64,000 nt of DNA from assembly GCF_030687895.1 (NCBI RefSeq), contig NZ_CP117452.1, positions 3,055,501-3,119,500 on the forward strand. The letters run 5' to 3'. This DNA is from Pseudomonas sp. FP198 (lineage in GTDB: Bacteria > Pseudomonadota > Gammaproteobacteria > Pseudomonadales > Pseudomonadaceae). Made by a program: the position numbers and the translations under genes. Position 1 is the stretch's first letter. Each line of letters begins with the position of its first letter. Shown piece by piece: positions 55,305 through 64,000 of the stretch. The notes beneath the pieces were generated by a model. The model searched no databases. It was given only the letters and a program-made list of their open reading frames with translations, and was not told the DNA's origin.

Positions 55305-56654
55305 TCAGAACAGGCTTTGCACCTGTTCCAGCACCGCGCGGTTCATCTGGCCGGTGTGGGTGTGCAGGCTTACATAGCTTTCGAGCATGTCCAGCTTGGT
55401 GTCGAGCAGGTCCCGGCGTGCCTGGAACAGGCGTTGCTGAGCATCGAGGATGTCTACCGTCGAACGCACACCGCCCTGGAAACCCTTCTCGGTCGACGTC
55501 AGCGCCCGCTGGTTGGATTCCACCGCCCGTAGCATCGCCTTGCTCTTGGCGAATCCCGCCACCACGCCCAGGTAGTCGGTTTCGATAGCCTCGGCCAGTT
55601 CCTGTCGCTGCACATCGTAATCGGACTGGGCCCCGGCCAGCTGGGCCTCGGCCTTGGCCACCGATGCACGCACCGCGCCGCCGCGATACAACGGGATATC
55701 CAGTTGCACCCCGACGTAGTAGGTGTCCTGGCGCGGGTCGAGCTCCTGGTACTGGCGGGTTTCCCGACGGGTCAACTGAGTGGTGAGCGACAACGTCGGA
55801 TAATGCCCGGCCCGCTGGCTGTCGGCCTGGGCCTCGGCGACTTTGACCGCCGCCAACCGCGCCGCCAGCTCCGGACTGGCCTCACGGGCAATCGTCGTCC
55901 AATACGGCAGGTCCTGCTCCGGCGGGATCGGGCTGCCAGCGGGGAGTTCTTCGCGCATCGCCTGGATGTCGTCGATCGGCACGCTGGCCCGCCCCGACAG
56001 TGCTCGCAGCGCAGCCACGCGGCGGGCCTGGGCTTCGGTTTCCTGAGCCTCGACCAGATCGAGCCGGGCCTGGGCCTCGTCGATATCGGTGATCGCTCCC
56101 TGGCCGCCCTCATAGAGCTTTTTGCTCTGGAGGACCAAGCCACTGATAGCGGTTTTCTGCTGGGCGATCAGCTTGAGTTCGTTCTCGGCCCGGGCCACGT
56201 CGAAATAACCCTTGGCGACCCGGTCGAACAGGGTCTGGCCGGCCACATCGAATTGTTGGCTACCCAGCGCCCCCCGCGCCTTGCCTTCCTGATAAGCCGC
56301 CCAACGCCCCTTGTCGTAGAGCGCCTGCTGCGCCGCCAAGGTCACACTGTTCGCCTGGTAATCGTTGCTGTTGACGTAACTGCTGTCATCGCCGCCATCG
56401 GTACGCCCGCCATAGCCATAACGCGACGACAGCGACACTTGCGGATAAAGACCGCCACGGCCGATCGCCTCCTCCTGCCGCGACGCATCGTAGGCGTGGG
56501 TCGCCGCCTGCAAGGTCGGATCGTTGAGACGCGAGGCATCGTAGGCGGCGATCAGGCTCAGCCCGCCCTCCGCCGCCCAGACGGGGCCGATCACCGCCCA
56601 ACTGGTGCACAGGCTCAACAGCACACGGACGCCATAACGGTAACGGTCGGTCAT
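55305..56654 (-). CDS. TolC-family outer membrane channel of a type I secretion system
   Basis: 449 residues from ATG 56654, with GAGGA 6 bases upstream; an ATG two codons earlier overlaps the HlyD stop. A Sec signal peptide (cut near VWA-AEGG) is followed by the two-fold repeated OEP domain (SLIAAYDASRLNDPTLQAATHAYDASRQEEAIGRGGLYPQVSLSSRYGYGG and the matching second half with QYQELDPRQDTYYVGVQLDIPLYRGGAVRASV). Forms the trimeric exit duct through the outer membrane. Third gene of the ABC - HlyD - TolC operon that faces the epimerase gene; the same layout occurs in aprDEF of alkaline protease export. Confidence 0.88.
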   Translation of the reverse strand: MTDRYRYGVRVLLSLCTSWAVIGPVWAAEGGLSLIAAYDASRLNDPTLQAATHAYDASRQEEAIGRGGLYPQVSLSSRYGYGGRTDGGDDSSYVNSNDYQANSVTLAAQQALYDKGRWAAYQEGKARGALGSQQFDVAGQTLFDRVAKGYFDVARAENELKLIAQQKTAISGLVLQSKKLYEGGQGAITDIDEAQARLDLVEAQETEAQARRVAALRALSGRASVPIDDIQAMREELPAGSPIPPEQDLPYWTTIAREASPELAARLAAVKVAEAQADSQRAGHYPTLSLTTQLTRRETRQYQELDPRQDTYYVGVQLDIPLYRGGAVRASVAKAEAQLAGAQSDYDVQRQELAEAIETDYLGVVAGFAKSKAMLRAVESNQRALTSTEKGFQGGVRSTVDILDAQQRLFQARRDLLDTKLDMLESYVSLHTHTGQMNRAVLEQVQSLF

Positions 56655-56656
56655 GC

Positions 56657-58027
56657 TCATTCCTCTTTGAAGGCCGCCAGCAAGCGTTCGCGCAAAGGTT
56701 TCATCAGGTAGTTCATCAAGGTCCGTTCGCCGGTCACCACGGTGACATCGGCAAGCATGCCGGGGCGCACCAGCAACCCGGCGCCCTGCAGCGAAACGAC
56801 GGTGTCGGCGGGAATCTCGACCTTGGCGGAGAAGTACGGCTGGTGGGTCTGCTGGTCGATCAACTGGTCCGCCGACACGGTGGTGATCGTGCCGGTCACC
56901 GTCGGCGTATCCACCCGTTGCAGCGCAGTGAAATGCACGTGCACCGGCAGCCCTGGGCTCAGCTTGTTGGCCATCAGCGGATCAAAACGCGCGGTGATCG
57001 CCATCGGCGCATCCAGCGGCACCACCTGCATCAGCGTCTGCCCGGCCTGGGCGACGCCGCCGACCGTATGGATCGACACGTCCATGACCTGCCCCGCCAC
57101 CGGCGCGCGGATCGCCCCGTTATCCACTTCAAACTGCAAGGCGCGGATCTGATCGGCATAACCGGCGGCCTCGGCCGAAACCTCGCTGAGTTGGGTTTCG
57201 GCATCGCGCCGGAATTCCTGCTGCGCCTGCAAGGCCTTGAGCCGGCTTTCGTTGATTGCCTGGCGCGTGCGGCCGACATCGCCAATGCCGGAAGCGATCT
57301 GCCCGGCCAGTTGCGCCGCGTTGCGCTCGGCCTCGAAGAGTTTGTTGCGCGGCACGTAGCCTTCCCGGGCCAGCTCGCGCAAACCTTCAAGCTCCTGTTG
57401 CTGAAAACGCATCTGCGCGTCGTAGTTGCGCTTGACCCCTTCATAGCCCTGCAACTGTTGCTGCAAGGCGCCGACTTCATGTTCGATGATCTGCAGGCGG
57501 CTGCCCAGTTCGGCGCGGCGCGTCAGGAACAGCTGTTTCTGCAGCGCCATGGCCGCCTTGACGCGCGGCTCCTCGGCGCGCTCCAGCAATTGCGCCGGCC
57601 ACTGGATTTCATCGGCGCCCAGGCGCTCGGCCATCAAGCGCGCCTCGATGCTGCGGTCATTGAGCAGCTTGCCCAGGGTCACGTCCAACTGCGCTTGCGC
57701 CTGCACCGTGTTGAGCTGCACCAACAACTGGCCCTGGCTGACGCGGTCGCCGTCGCTGACCAGCAGCTTTTCCACGACCCCGCCCACCAGCGATTGCACA
57801 GCCTTGCGCTCGCCCGCCACCACCACGGTGCCGCTGCCAACCACACCCTGGTCGAGCGGCGCCAGGCACGCCCAAAGCAGGAAACCGCCCAAGGTCAGGG
57901 CCAGGAAGACCACGCCGTAGCGCGCCGCGCCGCCGGCATCGGTACTGGCGTTGGGTAGCGTGTTGCTGCTGAGCACGCTCAGGCCGTGGTCGCCGTGGGC
58001 TGGAGTCGCCGGTTTCAAATCACGCAT
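56657..58027 (-). CDS. HlyD-family membrane fusion protein (AprE/PrtE-like)
   Basis: 456 residues. One membrane segment near the N terminus (about 37-55, YGVVFLALTLGGFLLWACL), a biotinyl-lipoyl-like half (GERKAVQSLVGGVVEKLLVSDGDRVSQGQLLVQLN), a long alpha-helical hairpin (about 110-290) and the second lipoyl half with GAIRAPVAGQVMDVSIHTVGGVAQAGQTLMQVVP. Joins the inner-membrane ABC exporter to the TolC-like channel. Its start overlaps the ABC gene by 8 bases and its stop overlaps the next gene, so the three are translationally coupled. Confidence 0.9.
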   Translation of the reverse strand: MRDLKPATPAHGDHGLSVLSSNTLPNASTDAGGAARYGVVFLALTLGGFLLWACLAPLDQGVVGSGTVVVAGERKAVQSLVGGVVEKLLVSDGDRVSQGQLLVQLNTVQAQAQLDVTLGKLLNDRSIEARLMAERLGADEIQWPAQLLERAEEPRVKAAMALQKQLFLTRRAELGSRLQIIEHEVGALQQQLQGYEGVKRNYDAQMRFQQQELEGLRELAREGYVPRNKLFEAERNAAQLAGQIASGIGDVGRTRQAINESRLKALQAQQEFRRDAETQLSEVSAEAAGYADQIRALQFEVDNGAIRAPVAGQVMDVSIHTVGGVAQAGQTLMQVVPLDAPMAITARFDPLMANKLSPGLPVHVHFTALQRVDTPTVTGTITTVSADQLIDQQTHQPYFSAKVEIPADTVVSLQGAGLLVRPGMLADVTVVTGERTLMNYLMKPLRERLLAAFKEE

Positions 58028-59741
58028 CTTTACCCGCCTCCCGCACGGCCGTCGGCCTCGGGCCTGGCATCAGCGCCTTGAGCACCCGGTCGCGCGGGCC
58101 AAACGCCTGCTGGGTGCCGTCCTTCAGCACCAGGATGTGATCCACCACCGCCAGAACGTTGGGCCGGTGGGTGATCAACACCACGGTGCTGCCGGCGGCC
58201 TTGAGCACGCCGATAGCCTGCACCAGCGCGAGTTCGCCGGCTTCGTCGAGGTTGGAATTGGGCTCGTCGAGGACGATCAGCGAAGGGCTGCCATAAAGCG
58301 CACGGGCCAGGCCCAGGCGTTGCTTCTGTCCGCCGGACAGGCCAAGCCCGCCGGGACCCAGCGGCGTGTCGTAGCCCTTGGGGAATCGCAGGATCATTTC
58401 GTGAATGCCCGCGTGACGACTGGCGGCGATGATCTTGTCGGCGTCCTGCTCGCCGAAACGGGCGATATTGTCGGCGACACTGCCATCGAACAGTTCGATG
58501 TCCTGGGGCAGATAACCGAGGTACGGGCCCAAGGCGTCATGGGACCACTGGCTGATCTCGGCATCGTCAAGCCGTACCGAGCCCCCCATGGCCGGCCACA
58601 CGCCAACCAATGCCCGAGCCAAGGTCGATTTGCCGCTGGCGCTGGGCCCGACCACCGCCAGTACCTGGCCCTTGTCGAGGCTGAAATTGATGCCGCGCAG
58701 GAGCGGCTGCGACGCACCGGGTGGCCCCACATAGAGCTGTTCCAGGCGCACCGCGCCGGTGGGCGGTGGCAACGGCATGCGCAGGCGATCGCGAGGATGT
58801 TGCGCAAGCAGCTGGCTCAGGCGCTGGTAACTCTGGCGACCGGCGTTGAATTGCTTCCACGAACCGATGGCGATTTCCACCGGGGCCAGGGCACGCCCCA
58901 GCAGCAGCGACATGGCGATCATCATGCCCGCCGACAATTGCCCTTCGAGCACCAGCAGCGCGCCAAGACCCAAGGCCAGGGACTGGCCGGAAATCCGCAC
59001 GAAACGGGTCGCCGAAGTGATACGCGCACCGCGATCACTGGCATGCGCCTGCGCCGCGATGATCCGTTGCTGCAGCAGGCTCCAACGCTGGCGCAGCGGC
59101 CCGAGCATGCCCAGGGCCTGGATGACCTCGGCATTCTGCAGGGTGCTGTTGACGTAGATCGACGATTGCACGCCCAGCCGATTGGCCACCCCCAGGCGCG
59201 TGCGGGTCGCCAGCTCGCCCCACAGTGCCAGGCCGACCAGCAACGCTGCGAGGACCAGGGTCAGCACGCCGAACCAGGGGTGGATGATGAACGCCACCAG
59301 CAGGAAAATCGGCAACCACGGTGCATCGAGCAAGGCGATCAGGCCCTGCCCGGTAATCAGTTGGCGCAAGGTGGCCAGGTCACTCAGCACCTGCGCCGGG
59401 TTGGCGTTGTGCTCGCGCAGGCTGCGGGCGAACGCCGCATCGAAAATCCGCTCGCCCAAGGCATCGTCCAGCCCGGCGCTCATGCGGATCATCACTTCGC
59501 CACGCACCCACTCGATCAACGCACTGAACATGAACAGCCCGAGGGCGATCAAGGTCAGCATGAACAGCGTGGTTTCGTTGCGACTGGTAAGGACCCGATC
59601 GTAGACCTGCATCATGTACAGCGATGGCACCAGCACCAGCAGATTGATCACGCCGCTGAACAGGGCCAGGGACCAGAATACCCGGCGATAACTCAACAAA
59701 GCGGCGTCGATGTCATGCCGAGGATCAAGAAAAAAACCCAT
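58020..59741 (-). CDS. Type I secretion ABC transporter, permease-ATPase (AprD/PrtD-like)
   Basis: 573 residues. An exporter membrane domain (about 1-310, six segments) is followed by the ATPase domain: Walker A GPSASGKSTLAR, Q loop YLPQDIELFDG, signature LSGGQKQRLGLARAL, Walker B LIVLDEPNSNLD and the H loop VLITHR. It has no C39 peptidase domain, as expected for substrates with an uncleaved C-terminal signal such as RTX proteins. First gene of the secretion operon. No protease or inhibitor gene accompanies it; the only RTX protein in reach is the PsmE-like epimerase, so that is the probable cargo. Confidence 0.9.
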   Translation of the reverse strand: MGFFLDPRHDIDAALLSYRRVFWSLALFSGVINLLVLVPSLYMMQVYDRVLTSRNETTLFMLTLIALGLFMFSALIEWVRGEVMIRMSAGLDDALGERIFDAAFARSLREHNANPAQVLSDLATLRQLITGQGLIALLDAPWLPIFLLVAFIIHPWFGVLTLVLAALLVGLALWGELATRTRLGVANRLGVQSSIYVNSTLQNAEVIQALGMLGPLRQRWSLLQQRIIAAQAHASDRGARITSATRFVRISGQSLALGLGALLVLEGQLSAGMMIAMSLLLGRALAPVEIAIGSWKQFNAGRQSYQRLSQLLAQHPRDRLRMPLPPPTGAVRLEQLYVGPPGASQPLLRGINFSLDKGQVLAVVGPSASGKSTLARALVGVWPAMGGSVRLDDAEISQWSHDALGPYLGYLPQDIELFDGSVADNIARFGEQDADKIIAASRHAGIHEMILRFPKGYDTPLGPGGLGLSGGQKQRLGLARALYGSPSLIVLDEPNSNLDEAGELALVQAIGVLKAAGSTVVLITHRPNVLAVVDHILVLKDGTQQAFGPRDRVLKALMPGPRPTAVREAGKDA

Positions 59742-59967
59742 AGAGAATCAATCCGCAAAAGGAATAAACGGTCCCGGCGCAATCCATTGCGAGCTCTTTG
59801 CCTTAAGGCGTCAGAAAAAAAGCGCCATGTAGCTGACATTGTCGCCATCGGTGGCGAACGTCGGCGCTACGGGCGCCAAGTACTGACAGCGTAAGCAAGG
59901 GTAAGTTGCCGGAGGGAGCGAGGGATTTTGGAGGAGTTGAAGACAGGGATCTCGGGATCGGTTCTCT
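59742..59967. other. Upstream region of the secretion operon
   Basis: About 226 bases before the ABC transporter start with no credible gene. Should hold the operon's promoter; I could not place it. Confidence 0.45.
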
Positions 59968-60057
59968 TGTGGGAGCGAGCTTGCTCGCGATTGCTTAGGC
60001 CAGACAAATCAATGTTGGCTGACCTCCAGCAATCGCGAGCAAGCTCGCTCCCACAGG
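59968..60057. repeat. REP doublet (REPIN)
   Basis: Ends GTGGGAGCGAGCTTGCTCGC and complement, matching the AGCTTGC variant on both sides. It begins upstream of the secretion operon and ends 12 bases from the stop codon of the permease gene. Confidence 0.92.
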
Positions 60058-60068
60058 TTTATTGATTG

Positions 60069-61469
60069 CTAACCGAGGGAAACCGCCTCTTCAGGCTGCG
60101 GCGCTTGCCGCGAAGTCACCAGGCCGACAAAGGAAATGACCAAGGCCAGGCCAAGGGTGGTGCTCACTTCGCTGCGGTGCTCAGGAGTACCCATCATCAC
60201 CGCCAGGGCCGCGCAGATAAACACGATCACCGCCCAGGTGAGCCAGGGAAACAGCCACATGCGAAAGCCCAGCTCGACGCCTTGGCGAAGCAGCTTGCGA
60301 CGCATGCGCAACTGGGACACGGCGATCGCCAGGTACACCAGCAAGGCGATGGCGCCGGAGCTGGCGAGCAGGAACTGGAACAACCCGGCCGGCATGAAGT
60401 AGCTGAACAAGGTGATACCCAAGCCCAGTACCGTACTGGCTATTACCGCCACCCGGGGTACGCCAGCGGACGAAGTCACTTCCACCGCCCTCGGCGCATC
60501 CCCACGCCGGCCGAGGGAATAGAGCATGCGTGAAGCAATGTAGATCGAGGAGTTCATGCAACTGGCCACGGCAATCAATACCACCACGTCCACCATGAAC
60601 TTGGCGTGGGGAATGTTCATCAACTCCAGTGCTCGCTGGTAGGAGCCCACCGAGGCCAGGAGCGGATCGTTCCAGGGCACCACGGAAATCACCACGAAGA
60701 TCGACAGCAGGTAAAACACGCCGATGCGCCAGATCACCGAGCGCGTGGCCTTGGCGATGTTCTGTGCCGGGTTGCTGGATTCGGCGGCGGCAATCGTCAC
60801 CGCCTCCGTACCAATGAAACTGAACATGATGGTGATGAACGCGCCGACCACGGCGGACAAGCCATTGGGCGCGAACCCGCCATGCTCTTCCATCAACTGA
60901 CTCAAGCCGCTGGCTTCGCGCTCGGGAATCCAGCCCATCAGCACGGCGAATCCCAGGGAGATGAAGCCGATGATCGCGATCACCTTGGCCATGGCGAACC
61001 AGAATTCGAACTCGCCGTATTTGGACACGCTGAACAGATTGGTCACGGCCAGGGCGATGATCGAGACCGAGGCAAACAGCCAGGCATCAACGGAGGGAAA
61101 CCACTGGTTGAGTACATGACCGGCGGCGAGCGCCTCGATGGGAATCACCAGCACCCAGAACCACCAGTACAACCAACCGATGGTGAAGCCTGCCCAGCGC
61201 CCGATCGCCTGGTCGGCGTAGGTGGAGAACGAGCCGGTGTCTGGCCGGGCTACCGCCATCTCGCCAAGCATGCGCATGACGAGCACCACCAGCAGACCGG
61301 AAAAAAGATAAGCCAACATGACGGCCGGACCGGCAGCCGCGATCGCATGGCCCGAGCCGACAAACAGGCCGGCGCCGATGATCCCGGCGATTGAAAGCAT
61401 GGTGACGTGACGAGGCTTGAAGCCCTGCGCCAAGTGGCCGTTCGAATCCTTGAAGCTCGGGCTGGTCAT
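60069..61469 (-). CDS. GabP-type amino acid permease
   Basis: 466 residues with 12 membrane segments. The start FKPRHVTMLSIAGIIGAGLFVGSGHAIAAAGPAVMLAYLFSGLLVVLVMRMLGEMAVARPDTGSFSTYADQAIG is the amino acid transporter family signature, closest to GABA permease GabP and its relatives. Proton-driven uptake of GABA or another amino acid at the inner membrane. It is divergent from a sigma-54 activator gene that may control it. No gabT or gabD gene lies next to it here. Confidence 0.87.
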   Translation of the reverse strand: MTSPSFKDSNGHLAQGFKPRHVTMLSIAGIIGAGLFVGSGHAIAAAGPAVMLAYLFSGLLVVLVMRMLGEMAVARPDTGSFSTYADQAIGRWAGFTIGWLYWWFWVLVIPIEALAAGHVLNQWFPSVDAWLFASVSIIALAVTNLFSVSKYGEFEFWFAMAKVIAIIGFISLGFAVLMGWIPEREASGLSQLMEEHGGFAPNGLSAVVGAFITIMFSFIGTEAVTIAAAESSNPAQNIAKATRSVIWRIGVFYLLSIFVVISVVPWNDPLLASVGSYQRALELMNIPHAKFMVDVVVLIAVASCMNSSIYIASRMLYSLGRRGDAPRAVEVTSSAGVPRVAVIASTVLGLGITLFSYFMPAGLFQFLLASSGAIALLVYLAIAVSQLRMRRKLLRQGVELGFRMWLFPWLTWAVIVFICAALAVMMGTPEHRSEVSTTLGLALVISFVGLVTSRQAPQPEEAVSLG

Positions 61470-61870
61470 GGTTTTTTATTCTCTTATCGACATTGAGGCG
61501 TGTCGAGGGAACGTCGGTGCTGCTGGTTTCGCTCCTCCTCAAAGCGGCACACCCTGGATGTCTGATCCGTCCCTCGCGAATTGGGCTCTGCAGTAACGTT
61601 GAGCCACGTTACCCGCCTACACTCCCGAGTTAGTTACCTGTGAGCGCCGCCTTTTTGCCTGATCTCGCCAAACCCGCTGCTGCGTAGAAGCTCTGCGGCT
61701 GACGACGAAGGCGGCTCATCGCCTTAAGCATATAACTCTATGTTATTTGTTTTATTTTTTTTAGATCATTTAGATTAAGCCTTAAGCCCAATGGCTTCGC
61801 ACGGTGATACCACCAAGGAGCGTTGGTCCTCACCCAATCATCAGCGCACTCTCATAAACGGGCCACCGTC
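61470..61870. other. Divergent control region, permease / sigma-54 activator
   Basis: 401 bases with no credible gene. An AT-rich tract (about 61731-61780) carries the perfect inverted repeat ATAAC-TCTAT-GTTAT (61732-61746). No convincing -24/-12 sigma-54 promoter (GG, 10 bases, GC in the TGGCAC/TTGC context) was found on either strand. Confidence 0.4.
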
Positions 61871-62974
61871 ATGCAGCTTCTTACGCTTCCTCCCTCCCCC
61901 GGCCTGGCTACCTCGATCCGCGCCACGGCCCAAGTGTTCGCCGATCCCAGCTCCCAAGCACTGCTGACGCACTTGCAGCAAGTCGCGCCCAGTGACGCCA
62001 GCGTGTTGATCATTGGCCAGACCGGCACCGGCAAGGAGCTGGTCGCCCGCCACGTCCACAACCTCAGTGCTCGACGCGACAAGCCGTTCGTGGCGGTGAA
62101 CTGCGGGGCGTTTTCCGAGACGCTGGTGGAGGCCGAATTATTCGGCCATGAAAAAGGCGCGTTCACCGGCGCCTTGACCGCCAAGGCCGGGTGGTTCGAA
62201 GAAGCTGACGGCGGCACGCTGTTCCTCGATGAAATCGGTGACCTGCCATTGCCGATCCAGGTCAAGCTGCTGCGCGTTCTACAGGAGCGCGAAGTGGTCC
62301 GCCTCGGCTCGCGCAAGCCGATCAGGATCAATGTGCGGGTATTGGCGGCCACCAATGTGCAGCTGGAAAAAGCCATCAACGCCGGGCACTTTCGCGAAGA
62401 CCTGTATTACCGGCTGAATGTGGTCAGCCTGGTGCTCAAGCCCTTGCGTGAGCGTCCCGGCGACATCCTGCCGCTGATTCGCCATTTCATCGCCGAGTAC
62501 AGCCGCAGGCTCGGTCATGGCGAGGTGACGCTGGACGCCCAGGCCCAGCGCAAACTGCTCGACTACTCGTGGCCGGGGAATATTCGCGAGCTGGAAAACG
62601 TCATCCATCACACCTTGCTGATCTGCCGCAACAAGGTGATCGGCGTGCAGGATCTGCACCTGTCGAACTTTCGCATCGAGCGCCAGGACGCGCCCCAGGA
62701 CAACACGCCGCAAACCACCGAGGCACTGCTGGAAAAAGCCTTCGAGCAACTGCTTGAGCAAGCGCATGGCGATGTCTATGAAAAAGTCGAAGCTGCCCTG
62801 CTGCGCACCGCCTACCGCTACGCCAGTTGCAACCAGGTGCACACCGCAAGCCTGCTGGGCCTGAGCCGCAACGTCACCCGCAGCCTGCTGATCCGGATCG
62901 GCGAGCTGGTGGTCAACAAACGGCGCCCGGCGCTGAGTACGCGGGATGGTCGGGTGGTCAATCTTTCAACCTGA
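61871..62974 (+). CDS. Sigma-54-dependent transcription activator, SfnR-like
   Basis: 367 residues from ATG 61871; a TTG at 61823 would add 16 residues but has a poorly spaced ribosome site. The AAA+ domain begins almost at once: Walker A GQTGTGKE (49-56), GAFTGA loop (96-101) that touches sigma-54, Walker B GGTLFLDEIGDLP, sensor motifs RERPGDI and WPGNIRELENV. The C terminus has a Fis-type helix-turn-helix (YASCNQVHTASLLGLSRNVTRSLLIRIGEL). With no N-terminal sensor domain it resembles SfnR, which works through its own expression level in sulfone use. Targets are not evident; the neighbouring permease and the Liv-type genes are candidates. Confidence 0.83.
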   Translation: MQLLTLPPSPGLATSIRATAQVFADPSSQALLTHLQQVAPSDASVLIIGQTGTGKELVARHVHNLSARRDKPFVAVNCGAFSETLVEAELFGHEKGAFTGALTAKAGWFEEADGGTLFLDEIGDLPLPIQVKLLRVLQEREVVRLGSRKPIRINVRVLAATNVQLEKAINAGHFREDLYYRLNVVSLVLKPLRERPGDILPLIRHFIAEYSRRLGHGEVTLDAQAQRKLLDYSWPGNIRELENVIHHTLLICRNKVIGVQDLHLSNFRIERQDAPQDNTPQTTEALLEKAFEQLLEQAHGDVYEKVEAALLRTAYRYASCNQVHTASLLGLSRNVTRSLLIRIGELVVNKRRPALSTRDGRVVNLST

Positions 62975-62989
62975 ACTCTCCTACCACCC

Positions 62990-63121
62990 GTGGTGAGGGA
63001 GCTTGCTCCCGCTGGGCTGCGAAGCAGCCCCGAACCTGTCGCTGCGGTGTATCAGGAACTCCCGACCCAGCTGCATTTGGGGCCGCTGCGCGCCCCAGCG
63101 GGAGCAAGCTCCCTCGCCACG
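62990..63121. repeat. Palindromic repeat pair, GAGCTTGCTCCC type
   Basis: Left end GTGGTGAGGGAGCTTGCTCC (one change), right end standard. Lies between the convergent sigma-54 activator and LivF-type genes. Confidence 0.9.
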
Positions 63122-63147
63122 GGGTTCGCTGTGTGTTCGAGCGTCGA

Positions 63148-63903
63148 TTACCCTGCCCGTGCGCCCAGGTAGAAATCCTCAAGGTCGCCGCGCGCCGCCA
63201 GTTGCTCGGCGCTGCCCTCGCTGACCACACGCCCGCTTTCCAGCACATAACCGTAATGGGCGTAACGCAGGGCGAGGTTGATGTTCTGCTCGGCTATCAG
63301 AAAACTGCTGCCCTCGAGCTGGTTGAGCTGGTGGATGATCTCGAAGATTTCCTCGACGATCTGCGGCGCCAGGCCCATCGATGGTTCGTCCAGCAGCACC
63401 AATCGCGGCCGGGCCATGAGCGCGCGCCCGATCGCGATCATCTGTTGTTCGCCACCCGAGGTGTAGCCGGCCAGCGTCTTGCGGCGCAACTTCAAGCGAG
63501 GGAAGTGGCCGTACACCGACTCCAGGTCAGCCAGCAGCTGGCGGCGCGGAACCTGACGGGCCAGGGCACCGGTCAGCAGGTTTTCCTCCACGCTCAACTG
63601 AGCGAAACAATGCCGGCCCTCCAGCACCTGCACCAAGCCATCGCGCGCCAGCAAATGTGGCGCGCTGCGCGTCACGTCCTGCCCTTGGTAGACAATGCGT
63701 CCCCGGACCACTTCGCCTCGCTCGGCGCGCACCAGGTTCGACGCGGCCTTCAGCGTGGTGCTCTTGCCCGCGCCGTTGGCCCCCAGCAGCACCACAATCT
63801 GTCCTTTCGCCACGCTCAGCGACACGTCGCGAACCGCCAGGATGGTGTGGTCATACAGCACCTCGATGCCGTCAATCTGCAGGATGGGCACATCTGTCGT
63901 CAT
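63148..63903 (-). CDS. LivF-type ABC transporter ATP-binding protein
   Basis: 251 residues from ATG 63903 (AAGG upstream); an ATG at 63957 lies 3 bases after the stop of the upstream gene and has AAGGA, so an 18-residue longer form is possible, but the family starts close to ILQIDGIEVLYDHTILAVRDVSL. Walker A GANGAGKSTT, signature TSGGEQQMIAIGRALM, Walker B LVLLDEPSMGLAPQ and H loop LIAEQN are complete. Works with LivG, LivH and LivM to import branched-chain amino acids or other acids; those partners would lie beyond the right edge. Confidence 0.87.
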   Translation of the reverse strand: MTTDVPILQIDGIEVLYDHTILAVRDVSLSVAKGQIVVLLGANGAGKSTTLKAASNLVRAERGEVVRGRIVYQGQDVTRSAPHLLARDGLVQVLEGRHCFAQLSVEENLLTGALARQVPRRQLLADLESVYGHFPRLKLRRKTLAGYTSGGEQQMIAIGRALMARPRLVLLDEPSMGLAPQIVEEIFEIIHQLNQLEGSSFLIAEQNINLALRYAHYGYVLESGRVVSEGSAEQLAARGDLEDFYLGARAG

Positions 63904-63960
63904 GCTGTCTCGCCTTCTCGCAAAAGCGACCGGACGCGGGCGCCAGGTCGCGGCCATGGT

Positions 63961-64000
63961 TCAAGATTCCTTGCTGCAATCGCGCGGCGTGATGCCTTTT
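63961..64000 (-). CDS. C-terminal end of an unidentified gene upstream of the LivF-type gene
   Basis: One minus-strand frame reads KGITPRDCSKES and stops at 63961-63963, directly before the alternative start of the LivF-type gene. The tight spacing suggests the last residues of an operon partner such as a permease or an acyl-CoA ligase. Thirteen codons are too few to name it. Confidence 0.4.
   Translation of the reverse strand, partial: KGITPRDCSKES

Overview
The window is a piece of a Pseudomonas chromosome, most likely from the P. fluorescens/P. corrugata/P. syringae side of the genus. The base composition looks GC-rich throughout. The spaces between genes are full of fluorescent-pseudomonad palindromic repeats (REP doublets/REPINs with GTGGGAGCGAGC ends, and a second family with GTGGCGAGGG ends). 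The gene content (PsmE-like alginate epimerase with its own type I exporter, SfnR-like regulator, DUF6482, GlxA/AraC regulators) also fits. I saw no rRNA, tRNA, CRISPR array, prophage or complete insertion sequence. All family names come from reading motifs, not from searches.

Layout. (1) 1-10.8 kb: the end of an outer-membrane alginate-export-type porin, a soluble PAS chemoreceptor with a truncated signalling domain, an aldehyde dehydrogenase, and a minus-strand set (NitT/TauT-type binding protein, AraC regulator, phenol-degradation-type porin, MFS carrier, amidase) faced by a GlxA-type AraC regulator. This looks like uptake and breakdown of an amide- or aldehyde-yielding compound. (2) 10.8-16.5 kb: LysR regulator, sensor kinase, FixJ-type regulator, receiver-only protein and a type II NADH dehydrogenase. 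Three copies of the motif ATACC-N3-GTATAC lie in the control regions and tie these genes together. (3) 16.6-26.8 kb: a LysR gene convergent with a tight eight-gene minus-strand operon (flavin monooxygenase, Rid protein, DUF1028, ArgE-like deacylase, aldehyde dehydrogenase, permease, class III aminotransferase, polyamine-type binding protein). It is a coherent catabolic pathway whose substrate I cannot name. (4) 27.2-32.7 kb: a six-gene overlapping operon (SnoaL-like, SDR, FAD amine oxidase, DUF1365, cyclopropane fatty acid synthase, DUF2878) for membrane-lipid modification, then an opposite-strand pair (a 50-residue membrane protein and DUF6482). Both units carry TGTACA-N12-TGTACA, the pattern I recall for light-responsive LitR/PplR MerR regulators.

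(5) 32.8-37.2 kb: LacI regulator and three carbohydrate enzymes (two TIM-barrel isomerase/epimerases around a Gfo/Idh/MocA dehydrogenase). (6) 37.2-48.7 kb: housekeeping and signalling genes: YfcE-like phosphoesterase, diguanylate cyclase, RlhA-like U32 protein, exported M20 dipeptidase, chemoreceptor, UvrA paralogue. (7) 49.1-59.7 kb: an 1870-residue secreted PsmE-like protein that joins a mannuronan C-5-epimerase module, RTX modules, two cadherin-like domains and an SGNH acetylesterase-type domain, followed convergently by its likely type I secretion system (ABC, HlyD, TolC). (8) 60-64 kb: a GABA-type permease, a sigma-54 activator, and a LivF-type ATPase running off the right edge.
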